Source of the DNA: Chaenocephalus aceratus
Lineage: Eukaryota > Chordata > Actinopteri > Perciformes > Channichthyidae
Direction of reading: 5' to 3'
Assembly (NCBI GenBank): GCA_023974075.1
Contig: CM043791.1
Location: forward strand, 23,611,642-23,675,641
Length of the DNA stretch: 64,000 bases
Made by a program: the position numbers and the translations under genes. Of this stretch, positions 49,093 through 61,400 are shown piece by piece (position 1 is the first letter of the stretch; every line of letters begins with the position of its first letter). The notes below the pieces were generated by a model. It did not search any database. It was given only the letters and a program-made list of their open reading frames with translations, and was not told the DNA's origin.

Positions 49093-52000
49093 CAACACAC
49101 TCTCACTCCCTAAGCGTCCAATAGCGACGTTTGGTCAGTGTCCGTGGCGTCCAATTGTGACGCTCCTAGGCTCCTTCAGCGTCATAAAGGGACGCAAATA
49201 GCTTTCAACTGATTGCAATGTATTCCCATCTGCGTCGGGATTTGACGCTCATGGAAGCACGGCATTCGTTTGTGTCGGCTGCCCTTAAAGGTAATGTGAG
49301 CGTCCATTCCCATTGGATAACGGAGAATTGTACACCCGGATGTAAGTATTCCTCTTACTGTTGATTGATTTTACAGTGATATCTGCACTACTCATCGACT
49401 AAAAAACACCAGATTATCCTTGTTAATTACACAACATTGATTGGCTTAAATTGTGTGCAATGCTTTTGTATTTTTCCCCTTCGATTCGGAGAAACAAATA
49501 TTTGTTCTGAGTAAAGGATGGCAGAAGACACTACACTACCCAGAATCCCCAGCTATCGTTTGGACTAAACCATGTGCTCTGTTTGACAAACCCCGTGATA
49601 GTCCTCAAGCTCTGTGATTGGAGAGTGCGCTCCGAGGGTTAAGCCGATTCTCGAACAGCACTTGAAATATGCAGTTGTGTTTATTTGAAAATCATTTATA
49701 ATCACACAAATTCTGTGTTTTATATTCAACAATTCTGTGTTCTTTATTTATTGATTGTTCAATACCTGACAAGGCCGGAGATGAAATATCTACATAGCCT
49801 ACATCTTATAAGAGTATAATACATTATGTATAATATCAGTTAAAATAAGTGCTTCAACATAGTTAACATTGCTGGAGGTATGCACAAATATTGATAGATG
49901 TCTTGTAATGCACTATTGAGGAACCTGCGACCCAAGTTTTTTATTCAGTGCAGAACTACACCACAGTTGTGTAGGCCTATATGATATGTCAATAAACCTT
50001 AGAAATCTTGAATCTTGAAAGGATGTGTAGTCATATATACAGTCTTTAATTAACTATAGAAATCTTGATTGAAAGGGATGTGCAAAATAGTCATTATATA
50101 CAGTCTTTAATTAACTATTAGTAGAGAATAACGAGTAATGAATATACTTTATAAGGATCCTATTAATATCTAATAATAAAAATAATTAAATTCAATAACA
50201 CGCTTTAACCACCAGGTGTCCCTTTATATCAGCTGTGCACCTTTATGGTGTAAATACAGCCTATCTACCAATTGGATCAAATATAAAAGTGAGCCGAATT
50301 AGTGTTGATACTGCAAGGAGACGTATTGAGTGAAAAGAAATGTAAGATGTTGTTTAATGGCTGATATATTTATGATCCACGTCACGTTTTCAGTTCCTCA
50401 TGTTTGTCTAGAGGTCTTCTCATCAGGGCTCTATAAATACAGAACTACGGCAGATATGTAATATGTAATGCAGCCGAACCGTGTATTACAATGCCGTTAT
50501 GTGATGACTTTCAAAGAGAAAAGCAAGCACACTCGGAATAAAGTATTATTATTATTATTATTATCTGTTTCCGGTATTTGTTAATGACGATGTGCTGTGA
50601 GATGTGAGACTGGAATTGCACAGGGGGGAAATAACGTAGGCTATCTTTAGATGCAGATTTTGTTAAACTAATATGTTTAGGCTGTGGACCAAACTATACA
50701 TTGATGGGGAAGGGGGTAGCAATAAAGATAACACCATTAAACAGTTACACAACATAACAGAAATAATATCGATAGCAGCGTCCCTAGCAACCACCTTGGT
50801 AACAATGAAAACGTCGCGATTTCCTTAAGTAATCTTCGTAATAACTAGCAAACTAAAGATCATGTACATCCACTGCACACATAATCTGAAATAACTAATA
50901 ACTCATATTTCTCGCATCAAATGACATCAAAACGCATTTTAATGGCCAAACTAACTTTAAAATAGGCATTTTCCACCGAGAATAAAACGAAGTTCGGCCA
51001 TGTTTTCTTTTTCTGCAGGGAGAAATTTGAAGATCATGTGACATCGGAATGAATGGTGAAAAAAACCAATAGAGTCTGGCTGCAGACCGCAGCAAGGAGG
51101 CGGATCCTATAGGGGCGGATCCTATAGGGGCGGATCCTATAGGGGCGTTTCCTATAGTGAACGACGGGAGCCGGCTCTCGCCCGCGAACGAGCCGTTTTT
51201 TGTTTTGTTTTTGCGGAGGGATCTAGATCGGCATGAAGGCACATTATGCAATGTGCAATGTGGACATTATCCCGCTTATTACACATGGCCACATTCTCAA
51301 CAAAGTAACGACATGACTCCCAATAATAATTTAAATGCATTTATGGATTTAGAAAAAGATTTTATTGATTTAAAAAATTGTTTATGTATTGATTTAAATT
51401 GACATGCATCCGCTAAGAAAAGTAGTCCGTTGTTACTGTTTGAACTAACGTAACAACGGCAGGAACTGCTTCTATAGTGTTTTTGAGGAGCTTTTTGATT
51501 ACAGATTTGAAAACATCGTTGCTTGCTTTAAAAGTAGCACAATTCATTATGTCAAACCTTGAAAGATATCCCTGCCCTAATGCCAAAAGTAACTGGCAAC
51601 TGAATATGTGTCGCCGTAGCTATGATGTCTATGTCTGGACCGCTGCGTAAAAAGGAGGGTTTCTGCCCCATTACTTCAATTCTTACTTCTATAAGAATAA
51701 AACACGGAGGACGGAGATCTCTTTTTGTCCCCCTCTTCTCCCCGCTGCAGCCTAGCAGCTGATCTCAAAGCACGCTCCCCTCTCCTGCAGGGGAAAAACT
51801 ATATTTATATACTTTATATAGGTTGATACAGTAGCCCCTTTTTTTAAATAGTTTTTATAGGTGTTGCTATCTGTTTTGTGTAGCGTGGTTCTACAAGCAA
51901 GTCAATGCATTCATTGGGTAGTATCAGAGAGTTACACGGGTCTGTAAATGCAATGAAAACAATTGGCCACAGCAAATAATTTATATTAAACATGTAATTT

Positions 52001-52923
52001 TTACTTTTGAATACTTTAGTACAAAGGATGTCTTGAATAATTTAAGTGATATATGTGTACACATATAAATCATTAGTCAAAACAGGGCTACATTTGATTT
52101 AATTAAAAGGTATAATATGTGGTAAACTGAAGAGCCCTTTGGGAGCCGAAAGAGCCGGCTCTTCTTGGTGAGCAGAGCCAAATGATCCGGCTCACCAAGA
52201 AGAGCCGGAATTCCCATCACTAGAACGAATGACTTCTTCTGTGAGGATTTATAAAAGCAGCTGGAATCCCTTAAGTTGCTATTGGATACAAAAAGTTAGG
52301 AAACGCCCCTATACGATCCGCCCCTATACGATCCGCCTCTATACGATCCGCCCCTATACGATCCGCCCCTATACGATCCGCCTCCTTGCTGCGGTCTGCA
52401 GCCAGACCCATCTAAAAAAAACGGGGTTTGTCAAACAGAGCACATGGTGTAGTCCAAACGATAGCTGGGGATTCTGGGTAGTGTAGTGTCTTCTGCCATC
52501 CTTTACTCAGAACAAATATTTGTTTCTCCTAATTGAAGGGGAAAAATACAAAAGCATTGCACACAATTTAAACCAATCAATGTGTGTAATTAACAAGGAT
52601 AATCTGGTGTTTTTTAGTCGATGAGTAGTGCAGATATCACTGTAAAATCAATCGACAGTAAGAGGAATACTTACTTCCGGGTGTACAATTCTTCGTTATC
52701 CAATGGGAATGGACGCTCACATTGCCTTTAAGGGCAGCCGACATAAACGAATGCCGTGCTTCCATGAGCGTCAAATCCCGACGCAGATGGGAATACATTG
52801 CAATCAGTTGAAAGCTATTTGCGTCCCTTTATGACGCTGAAGGAGCCTAGGAGCGTCACAATTGGACGCCACGGACACTGACCAAACGTCGCTATTGGAC
52901 GCTTAGGGAGTAAGAGTGTGTTG
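49093..52923. mobile_element. long-TIR DNA element (arms about 500 bp), superfamily unassigned
   Basis: Left arm 49093-49592 starts CAACACACTCTCACTCCCTA, then AGCGTCCAATAGCGACGTTT. The right arm is its inverted copy, about 52425-52923. ACTGCGG flanks both ends (49086-49092 and 52924-52930), a 7-bp target duplication. The core (49600-51060) shows no transposase. The inner end of the right arm is separated from the core by a nested hAT-like element. Arm divergence is low (a few substitutions and short indels). Confidence 0.75.
51067..52414 (-). mobile_element. hAT-like element copy 1 with 15-bp subterminal arrays
   Basis: The left end reads CAATAGAGTCTGGCTGCAGA and the right end TGCAGCCAGACCCATCT, with AAAAAAAC at 51059-51066 and 52415-52422. 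Just inside each end stands a tandem array: GGCGGATCCTATAGG-type units on the left (about three or four) and ATACGATCCGCCCCT-type units on the right (five). The interior also contains a second pair of hAT-like ends (AGTGAACGACGGGAGCCGG at 51157 and CCGGAATTCCCATCACTAG near 52222). No transposase. It is nested in the long-TIR element. Confidence 0.7.
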
Positions 52924-52930
52924 ACTGCGG

Positions 52931-53640
52931 AGGCTCGCTCACCAGTTAAAGTGCTGCTTTAACTGCACGCCTTCCTGCTGCCTTGCTTGGGCCGACACTC
53001 GAAGTGTGGAAGTCACTGAACTCTGGGGCTAACTCCCTCTATAACTTGTCCTTACTTTGGCCAACTTGATTTAAATTAGTTTGTTTATTTTATTCTAGTT
53101 AATTGTTTATTTTTGTTTAACTGAACCTTTTCTCTTTTGATTTGTTTTATTCTTAAATGTGTACACAAGTTATCATCTGCTTATGAGAACGTATTTGATA
53201 TTGTGTTTGTTTATTACTTTGATTTACTTATTTAGTCCCCATTAACTGCATTTCCCTCTTGTTTCCCTACTTAGTTACTGAGAGCTGAAGGTGGTGGTTT
53301 TCCTCTCTTCTTTTGTGTGTGATGTGCTCCCCCGGGATTTGATTTTGTGCACGTATGACTGGGGTGATTTAAGTTTGGTTTGTTTGGGGATCCTTCCACT
53401 CACTCGTCGACCCTATCCCCCCACTGGTAAGCCTCAGCCCCTAATTCATTGTTCCCCTTTGTGCTACAGCACTGTTTTTAACTGCATTTTAACTATTGAC
53501 TTGTGCTAAATAAAATTGTATATTTTTGATAACTTGAAACTGCGTCTCCTGCTCCATTAGTATTCGAACCTATGTGTCCCTCTATAAACTGAAAGAAGTG
53601 TTAATATTTCCTAGGGTGAAACTCCCAAGGTGGCGTTGTC
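52931..53640 (+). repeat. possible LTR or retroelement tail
   Basis: T-rich stretch with an AATAAA signal at 53509-53514 and a following TTGATAACTTGAAACTGCGTC segment, similar in layout to an LTR U3-R-U5, but I cannot find TG...CA ends with a target duplication. Confidence 0.25.
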
Positions 53641-54303
53641 GGAATTGTGAATGGTGTAATCCAGCGCCATATAGATAGAAGAGTTACGACAACGGAAGTC
53701 CAAAAACGGTTATCGTCACGTGGTTCATGTAGACGAGGATCGTTCCCCGGAAGTTCATGGCGGGCAATGTGAATGCATTGATAACAGGAGATAGAACTAC
53801 GATTTTTTGGTAATTATTAGTGAATAAAGGTTTTGATTTGCAATATTTATACAACAAATCGATATGTGTATGTATTTACATCAATATGTTTTAAAAAATA
53901 AAATCGAATTTGCTAATATTAAGTGATAATATTAGGATTAGTGTGAACAACTAGTTTACATGTTAGGCTAACAGTGCCTTGGTTAAAGAGCCTGTTGCTG
54001 TTTATTTATAGCTTTGAATTCTTTCAAACCAATATTATCTTCTTAAACTTGTATGGTAGTCAGGAGCATCACTTTCTAATGTTTATTGATACATTTAGAG
54101 GGAGGGGATCTAAAGTAATGCTTTAAAATTCAGATTGGATTAATTTCTACCATTTTCTAAAATTCATGGTAGTTTCAGTAATCCCATGGTAATTGAGGAC
54201 ACAAGTTATCTAAATGACTAATGTCATCTTTATGGCTTTCAGAAAGGACAGGAGACCGACAGGTGACTATCAAAGGACTAGCAGCAGCAGCAGCGACTAG
54301 CAG

Positions 54304-54306
54304 CAT

Positions 54307-54378
<72 letters not shown>
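54304..54378 (+). repeat. (GAT)n trinucleotide microsatellite
   Basis: About 24 uninterrupted ATG/GAT units. The minus-strand poly-serine frame is an artefact. Confidence 0.95.
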
Positions 54379-54513
54379 TTAAATGTGTTGCTTTAGGAAC
54401 ATCCATTGCAAATACATGGAATTCAATAAACATTGAATAGCATATCATGCAGTTTGTCGGTGCCTTTTCCTCCGTGTTGTCCTGGTTTGCTGTGCTGCCT
54501 CCTAGTCGCCACC

Positions 54514-54669
54514 ATGGTTTGCTGTGCTGCCTGGGGATGCTCCAATCGCTCAGAGAAAGAAGTACGAATGTACGGCTTCCCCACTGACACAGAGCGGAGG
54601 AAAAAATGGCTGGCTCAACAGTCAGCAGGAGCAATTTCACGACCAACAGCAACAAAATATGTGATGTAA
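54514..54669 (+). pseudogene. THAP-domain exon with a frameshift
   Basis: The ATG at 54514 sits in a strong context (CGCCACCATGG). It reads MVCCAAWGCSNRSEKEVRMY then GFPTDTERRKKWLAQ: a THAP zinc finger start with the first Cys pair (C-x5-C), NR, and the FPxD...KKW core. After WLAQ the frame goes to QSAGAISRP and stops at TAA 54667-54669. One base over, the sequence keeps THAP character (VSRSNF, then NKICDV with the third Cys), so a single-base change has broken it; the final His is not present. THAP domains bind DNA in host regulators and in P-element-like transposases. Which of the two this was cannot be told. Confidence 0.6.
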
Positions 54670-54799
54670 TTATATACAAACACTGCATTTACACTTTTTC
54701 ACAAAACGAAAACCACACCATTGGGAAAGCTTAATGTTTTGTTTAATACAAAAAAACTGGGAAAGGCTTGAAAAACACTGAGAGTTGAGACTCAGGGTG

Positions 54800-54859
54800 C
54801 AGGGTGAGGGTCTCAGTGCAGGTATTCAGGCTCCATTGAATCCCCCTCTGGTTCTTGTG
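54800..54859 (-). other. candidate last exon of a minus-strand transcript
   Basis: A TCTTTCACAG acceptor (CAG at 54862-54860) precedes a frame reading QEPEGDSMEPEYLH and a TGA. It could be the 3' coding end or non-coding. Linked by inference to the exons at 54981-55041 and 55431-55502. Confidence 0.3.
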
Positions 54860-54980
54860 CTGTGAAAGAGGGAGTAACAGACAGGAGAAAGGGTTATACA
54901 CACACAGCACACCTATTGGATGGGAAATGCCTTGGGGAGATAAGGTGTTTACTTATATAAAACAGTAGTATTAAACTTAC

Positions 54981-55041
54981 CTTGTGTTTTCACTCTCACT
55001 TAAGTCCCTCTCCCTTTGCCATCAATCCAAAATCAGCTGAG
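54981..55041 (-). other. candidate 61-nt exon of a minus-strand transcript
   Basis: Flanked by AATGTTGCAG (acceptor) and GTAAGTTTAA (donor). None of the three frames is fully open from end to end, so it is either non-coding or the transcript is no longer coding. Confidence 0.35.
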
Positions 55042-55430
55042 CTGCAACATTATACAGACAGGTAATAATCAACAGAATCACAAGGACACAATATGGCTCT
55101 GCTAAAAACACTCACTCTTACACGCACCAAAGTTATATTTATCTAATATTTAACTCCCTCCACCCCCGCATACAATCCCGTTTAGAAGCCCCTCTTCTCT
55201 AATTCAACATGTTGGACGAAATGACATTAAGAGAACGGAATTTACAATTAAAAGGCTGTTCAACGTGTGTTGCTAACTTGCTTCGGTATGCTAGCTTAAT
55301 CTGTTATCTGTAAACGTTCCCTAAATCTACTAATTTAGGGATAATGCACTGACATCCTTTAATACACATGTTCATTTGAATCAGATGTACTGATAATATC
55401 CGCAATATAAATCTTTAAACTTCTTCTTAC

Positions 55431-55502
55431 CTTTAAAAGTCCGTCACGAACGGTCTATTATGCTGCAACTCCACAGCTCTGCCAGTCAACGATTGAGAGG
55501 CT
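55431..55502 (-). other. 3' part of a first exon split by a hAT-like insertion
   Basis: Ends at a strong GTAAGAAG donor (55430-55423). Joined across the insertion at 55503-56802 to AGCAATGGCGGATCGTGG (56812-56795), the ancestral exon has an ATG (56808-56806) in good context and a short frame beginning MADRGASQSLTGRAVELQHN, ending at TAA just before the donor. It may be a small upstream frame or the start of a gene decayed since. No family recognised. Confidence 0.4.
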
Positions 55503-55510
55503 CCACGATC

Positions 55511-56794
55511 GAGATGGGTCTGGCTGCAGACCGCAGCAAGGAGGCGTTTCCTATAGGGGCGTTTCCTATAGGGGCGTTTCCTATAGGGGCGTTTCCTAAC
55601 CTTTTTTTATCCAATAGCAACTTAAGGGATTCCAGCTGCTTTTATAAATCCTCGCAGAAGAAGTCATTCGTTCTAGTGATGGGAATTCCGGCTCTTCTTG
55701 TGAGCCGGATCATTTGGCTCACCAAGAAGAGCTGGCTCTTTCAGCTCCCAAAGGGCTCTTCAGTTTACCACATATTATACCTTTTAATTAAATCAAATGT
55801 AGCCCTGTTTTGACTAATGATTTATATGTGTACACATATATCACTTACATTATTCAAGACATCCTTTGTACTAAAGTATTCAAAAGTAAAAATTACATGT
55901 TTAATATAAATGATTTGCTGTAGCCAATTGTTTTCATTGCATTTACAGACCCGTGTAACTCTCTGATACCACCCAATGAATGCATTGACTTGCTTGTAGA
56001 ACCACGCTACACAAAACAAATGGCAACAACTATAAAAACTATTTAAAAAAAGGGGCTACTGTATCAACCTATATAAAGTATATAAATATAGTTTTTCTCC
56101 CTGCAGGAGAGGGGAGCGTGCTTTGAGATCAACTGCTAGGCTGCAGCGGGGAGAAGAGGGGGACAAAAAGAGATCTCCGTCCTCCGTGTTTTTCTTATAG
56201 AAGTAAGAAGATAAGTAATGGGTCAGAAACCCTCCTTTTTACGCAGCGGTCCAGACATAGACATCATAGCTACGGCGACATATATTCAGTTGCCAGTTAC
56301 TTTTGGCATTAGGGCAGGGATATCTTTCAAGGTTTTTGACATAATGAATTGTGCTACTTTTAAAGCAAGCAACGATGTTTTCAAATCTGTAATCAAAAAG
56401 CTCCTCAAAAACACTATAGAAGCAGTTCCTGCCGTTGTTACGTTAGTTCAAACAGTAACAACGGACTACTTTTCTTAGCGGATGCATGTCAATTTAAATC
56501 AATACATAAAACTATTTTTTAAATCAATAAAATCTTTTTCTAAATCCATAAAAGCATTTAAATTATTATTGGGAGTCATGTCGTTACTTTGTTGAGAATG
56601 TGGCCATGTGTAATAAGCGGGATAATGTCCACATTGCACATTGCATAATGTGCCTTCATGCCGATCTAGATCCCTCCGCAAAAACAAAAAAAAAACGGCT
56701 CGTTCGCGGGCGAGAGCCGGCTCCCGTCGTTCACTATAGGAAACGCCCCTATAGGAAACGCCTCCTTGCTGCGGTCTGCAGCCAGACTCTATTG
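55511..56794 (+). mobile_element. hAT-like element copy 2, inverted sister of 51067-52414
   Basis: Starts GAGATGGGTCTGGCTGCAGA, ends TGCAGCCAGACTCTATTG, with CCACGATC duplicated at 55503-55510 and 56795-56802. Subterminal arrays here are CCTATAGGGGCGTTT units (four on the left, two on the right). A plus frame of 86 codons at 56218-56478 (MGQKPSFLRSGPDIDIIA...) is broken by small indels in the sister copy, so I do not treat it as a gene. Confidence 0.75.
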
Positions 56795-56809
56795 CCACGA
56801 TCCGCCATT

Positions 56810-58400
56810 GCTGTAAAAAAGTGGTCCATTGGAGTGAACGGAGATGTCGTAACTCTTCTATTAAATGGCTCGGGTGTAATCAAACCAACTTTAACAAATA
56901 CATTCACCTATCCTCCCCTCTGCGGCTACTGCCACATCTAGAAAGAAGTGTTGCCCCCTAGTGCTGAAACATAAAACAGCACCTTGTCATCCAAAGTATG
57001 GTGTTGATGGAGCGCGTAATTGTAAAACAAACGGAAGGATCAGTGAGCTTATTTTATTTGCAGGAAAATGATCTTAATCCTCCAGCTGGGTGTCAGGATA
57101 GAGTCTGTCTTTGAAGCAAAGGCCAAGAATCAAGATGAATCTACACTGAGCTGAGCAATAAAATATTTCTGTTTTATAAAAGATATTTACACTCAGCTGC
57201 GCAGTTTATTAAGTAGAGCTTTTTTAAACAAGTTATAGCTCCATGATTGTGGTTTAAATGTTCTGTTTAAGAGGTGAACTGTCAAAATGTTCATAGTGTC
57301 TAAAGTGCTAGTTGAAGACCACTTTAGTTGTTAACTAATGTTACAACTGGTCGGTCTAAAAAGATGAACGTTGTAATATTCTTCAGTGTGGTATTTTGGA
57401 CTTGGTGTGACTGTAATATAATTTGTTATAATTTTGTATAACAGGCAAACTGTCAATAAGATTATTTTTATAAGAGGGTTTGAACTACTTTTCTGAGTAG
57501 CTGTGGCTATTTAAACTAGATTTCTTGCCAGGATATCTTTGCTCAATTGAGACAGTTTAAATTCCTCCAGTGAGAAGCTTGCAATGCTTCCCCAACACTT
57601 GATTTTATATATGTAAAGCAGTGTCCAAATAAATCACGATTAAGTATATTTCTTATTTTCTTGATAATAATTGTGTTTACAGTATGTATCTGCCACAGTT
57701 ACAGTATGGTAAATCCATTGTTTTCATATCAGGCTTAAGAGCTCTTATCTGGTGAGACAAAGACAACAGCACATTTGTGTGATACGATTAAAAGTAATTT
57801 GACTTAATGTACACCTTATTCGATACAGTTTATATGAAATAACTACATCACCATTGTTATAGTACAGTTGATCTGATGTGAACACATACGACAGTACATT
57901 TTAGGCAACTTGACATTTAAGTTACAGTAAGACAAAGAAAAGGTGAGCAATAAATGAAGCACATAGCACATTTTGGTTGACTGAAAAGGTAGTAACAGTT
58001 GTAAATTGGAAAATAAATAAGGATTCTCTAAAGAGGGTGGACAATACATATGAGGATTTTAAATATTTCTGGCCCCAACATATCAGGCCAACATTCGAAC
58101 AGAAAAAAGAGGCCTTCATGTTTCATAACAATTTGTAAAACTACATCTTCCACAAATGAACCTGATGAATTGAGCAAATGTACTTATAGCAGAATGCTTC
58201 ATCTAATAAAAAAAAGTACTGATATTTATCAAAAGTAAACCGTTCTTGTGAAGTATGTGTTACACACAGGAGGGTTTTAAAAAGATGTTTGTAGCCGTGT
58301 GAACAAGAAAAAAATACAACCGTTTTAATGTTAGCGATAAGACCTGATGCTATGGAAACAGACATGCGTGGATAACCTGTTCTCACACCTTTTGAGTAAG
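56810..58400. other. intergenic and 3' flank of idh3g
   Basis: AT-rich. Possible minus-strand poly(A) signals (TTTATT on plus) occur near 57053 and 57206, but neither can be assigned with confidence. No other gene seen. Confidence 0.35.
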
Positions 58401-58405
58401 TGTGT

Positions 58406-61400
58406 TTAACGCTCAGATATGAGCGGCCCTTTACTCTGGATGTTCCTCATGATGGACTGGACCACCTCTGATGTGGTGCCCTGACCCCCGATATCAGCTG
58501 TGTGCAACTGCAAGGAAAAGAAAAACAGGGTCATGCCTGAATGTGAATCAAGTTACACAGCAACAATTTCATTAACATTTTAAATCCTCAAATCAGTCAT
58601 AATTTATAAATATGTTTTTTTTAAGTGTCTGTATGCAAACCATTCCCCTTGGGTAAAAATGAAATACATATAACACATCATCTCTAAAAATCCTGTCAAA
58701 GCAGCTTGCTGCTTTGCATGATGGGCAGATCTAATTTTTAAATAGCTCAAGGACCGTAATTAATGTAAATCCCACACAATGTAAAATCAGATACCATACA
58801 GTGTAGCATTTCACAAGAGCTTTGTGACACTGAAAGGCACGATGCTGCTTTGTGTGCATGTATTGTGAAGCCCACTAGAAAGCATGCCAGACCTGCCACC
58901 AGTCCTCAGCCTCTGTCACACAACAATGGCGTGTTAGCATGGTGACAGGTGAGGGGAGAGGCTGAAGGAAGACTTACCCTGGTTTCATTCATGGTGGAGA
59001 GGATTGCATTTCGGATCATTGTGGCGTAGTCATAAAGCCTGGAGACAAACAGGATAAAGAATGATTTATTTACTGTTATATTAGTTACAGCAGTACATCC
59101 TGTGTATGTGCTAAAAGTATTTTATGTGAATGAACTTACTTGAGGTGGTCCAGCATCATGCAGCCGGCCAGCAGCATGGCGGTGGGGTTGGCAATGTTCT
59201 TTCCTGCGATACTCTTCCCTGTGTTCCTTGTGGCCTGAGAGACCCAGAAAATAAAGAAACACATTCTAAATTACAATATTTCAGGCAGACATGATTGTTT
59301 ATTTTCTTATAAAACAGAATGGACTGTGTTGTATTCAGCATGGTATCCCAAAGACTCACCGTTTCAAAGACAGCATAGTTAAGGCCATAGTTGGCCCCGG
59401 GCACGAGGGCCCCCCCCACCAGGCCAGCACACACGTTGCTCACCACATTCCCGTACAGGTTGGGCATCACCATCACATCAAACTGCTGGGGCTTGGACAC
59501 CAGCTGAGACACACAAGGAAAGTGTTAGGTAAATAATTTAGATCAGGGGTGTCCAAACTACGGCCTGCGGACCATTTTGAATCGGCCCTCAGCAAATTCA
59601 AAAGGTATAATGACTTAAGTTTAATAGACTTCTGCTTGTCTTATATTGTGCTTCTTAAATATATGTTCAAATATATTACACAGTATTCATGTGTTAACAG
59701 GCCAATTTTCATATAAATTCAGTCAATTAAAGCTGAAAACATGTTCTAACAAATCTAAGTTGATAAGAAAAAAGCCCAATAACTATTAGAACAGAACATA
59801 TTTCCTCTCATAAGCAATCTGAAGCTTCTGTTTTAAGGAATGAGCTGCTAACAAAATTAATGAAACCCTATGGAGAGCTGATGTACTCTGTTTTTTTTTT
59901 TTTTATCAAGAATAATTTACCTACATTGGATTGATTTTTCCAACTTATAACTGAACTTATGAGGCAATATACCTCACCTCTAGGGAGTGGCCCAGCCATT
60001 CGTATGCTTTTCTGTATGTAGCCCTCGGTGAAAAAGGTTTGGACACCCCTGATTTAGATAAAGCAAAACGGACAAATTCAAAGGATTTCTCGTTTAATCT
60101 TCCGTCACCTGCATGGTGGTGTTGTCCACAATCATGCTGTCAAACGTGATATCTGGGTAGCCAGAGGCCACTTCTCTGCAGCACTGCAGGAACAAGCCAT
60201 CACCCAGCTTCCTGTTGGAGCAGAAAGGTCAAAATCATCATCTCCACATCAAGAGACTCACAACATTACGCAAGACTCATGAGTTCAGACAAGTACGGCC
60301 CATCCACACAGCGGCATGCGTTGAAGCTTCCAACGCTTCTGCCCATTCACTTTGAATGGGGCGACGTCACTTTTAGCCGAACTGCATCGTGGGAAGCGAC
60401 GCGGAGCGTTGCTGGCCTGGCTCGCTGCAAAAGTTGAGCAATGTTCAACTTTTGACGCCTCGGCAGAAGCGTCAGCCAATCGAATCATATGCCAGTACAA
60501 GTCTAGCCAATCAAACCGCTGCTTGTGTGTCAGGGGGCGGAGATTTCATGTGATTGGTTGTTGGTCGAGTGTCAGACACGCCCGCCGGCAAGCATCAAAC
60601 GCACGCCGCTGTGTGGACGGGCCGTTATGGCACGATACATTAGCCTCGAAGTAACTCACATGATGTTAGCCTTGTGCACGGCGGTGACCCTGCTACGACC
60701 TTTCTCCCGGGCCAGTTTGAAGGCATAGTCAGCGATCCTGAGGGAATTGGTCCTGGTGATGATCTTCAGACACTCCACTACCCCTGATACACTCTGAAAG
60801 AAGGCGGATTGGAAAATGTCTGATTAATGACAGCAAAAGGTCCAGTAGGTGGTGCTGTTAGTAATGTAGTAACATAGACCTCATTCACCAAGACATTCCA
60901 AATAACAAAACCTTGTATTCTTATTTGAGTGCTGACTTTAGTTAGTTCTACAGTTTTATAATATTTTACAAAGCATTATGGTCTTTTTAACACTTCCTTA
61001 CTGAACAAGTAATAGTTTCTCACGCATCTCTTTTTGTCATTTCAAAGCCACTACTGCTTCTTAATAAAAGAGCTTGTTTTGCATTTCCTTCCTACATTTA
61101 CTTCAGAACTAGGTCAAGTTTTTTTGGAGTAAGGTGCGCCATCCTCTTTAGATTTTTGAGGCAACCTCAGGCTGTAACGGCAGCTTAGTGTCTACATACA
61201 AACATAAGTCTTAGGCTTGTGCAAATGTCAAAGCATTCTAAACGTTTCATAAAGGTGGCCACTGAAAAACAGCATTTCATGTGGATTTGCCATGTCTGGC
61301 CAATATAAAAACTGATCAAGTCGATCAATGTTTAGCCGTAGGCTAATGATGCACTTTTATAGTGGCTTTTACAAGAATACACAAAAACCTAAGCGTGCTT

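Noticed and set aside
52300..52400. Regular short repeats that could suggest a CRISPR array
   Set aside because: The units are contiguous 15-bp tandem copies without unique spacers, in a vertebrate-type sequence next to transposon ends.
54278..54438. Poly-serine protein segment on the minus strand
   Set aside because: It is the (GAT)n microsatellite translated.
56218..56478. An 86-codon frame in the hAT-like element as a gene
   Set aside because: The sister copy at 51403-51654 carries indels that shift this frame, and no domain is recognised.
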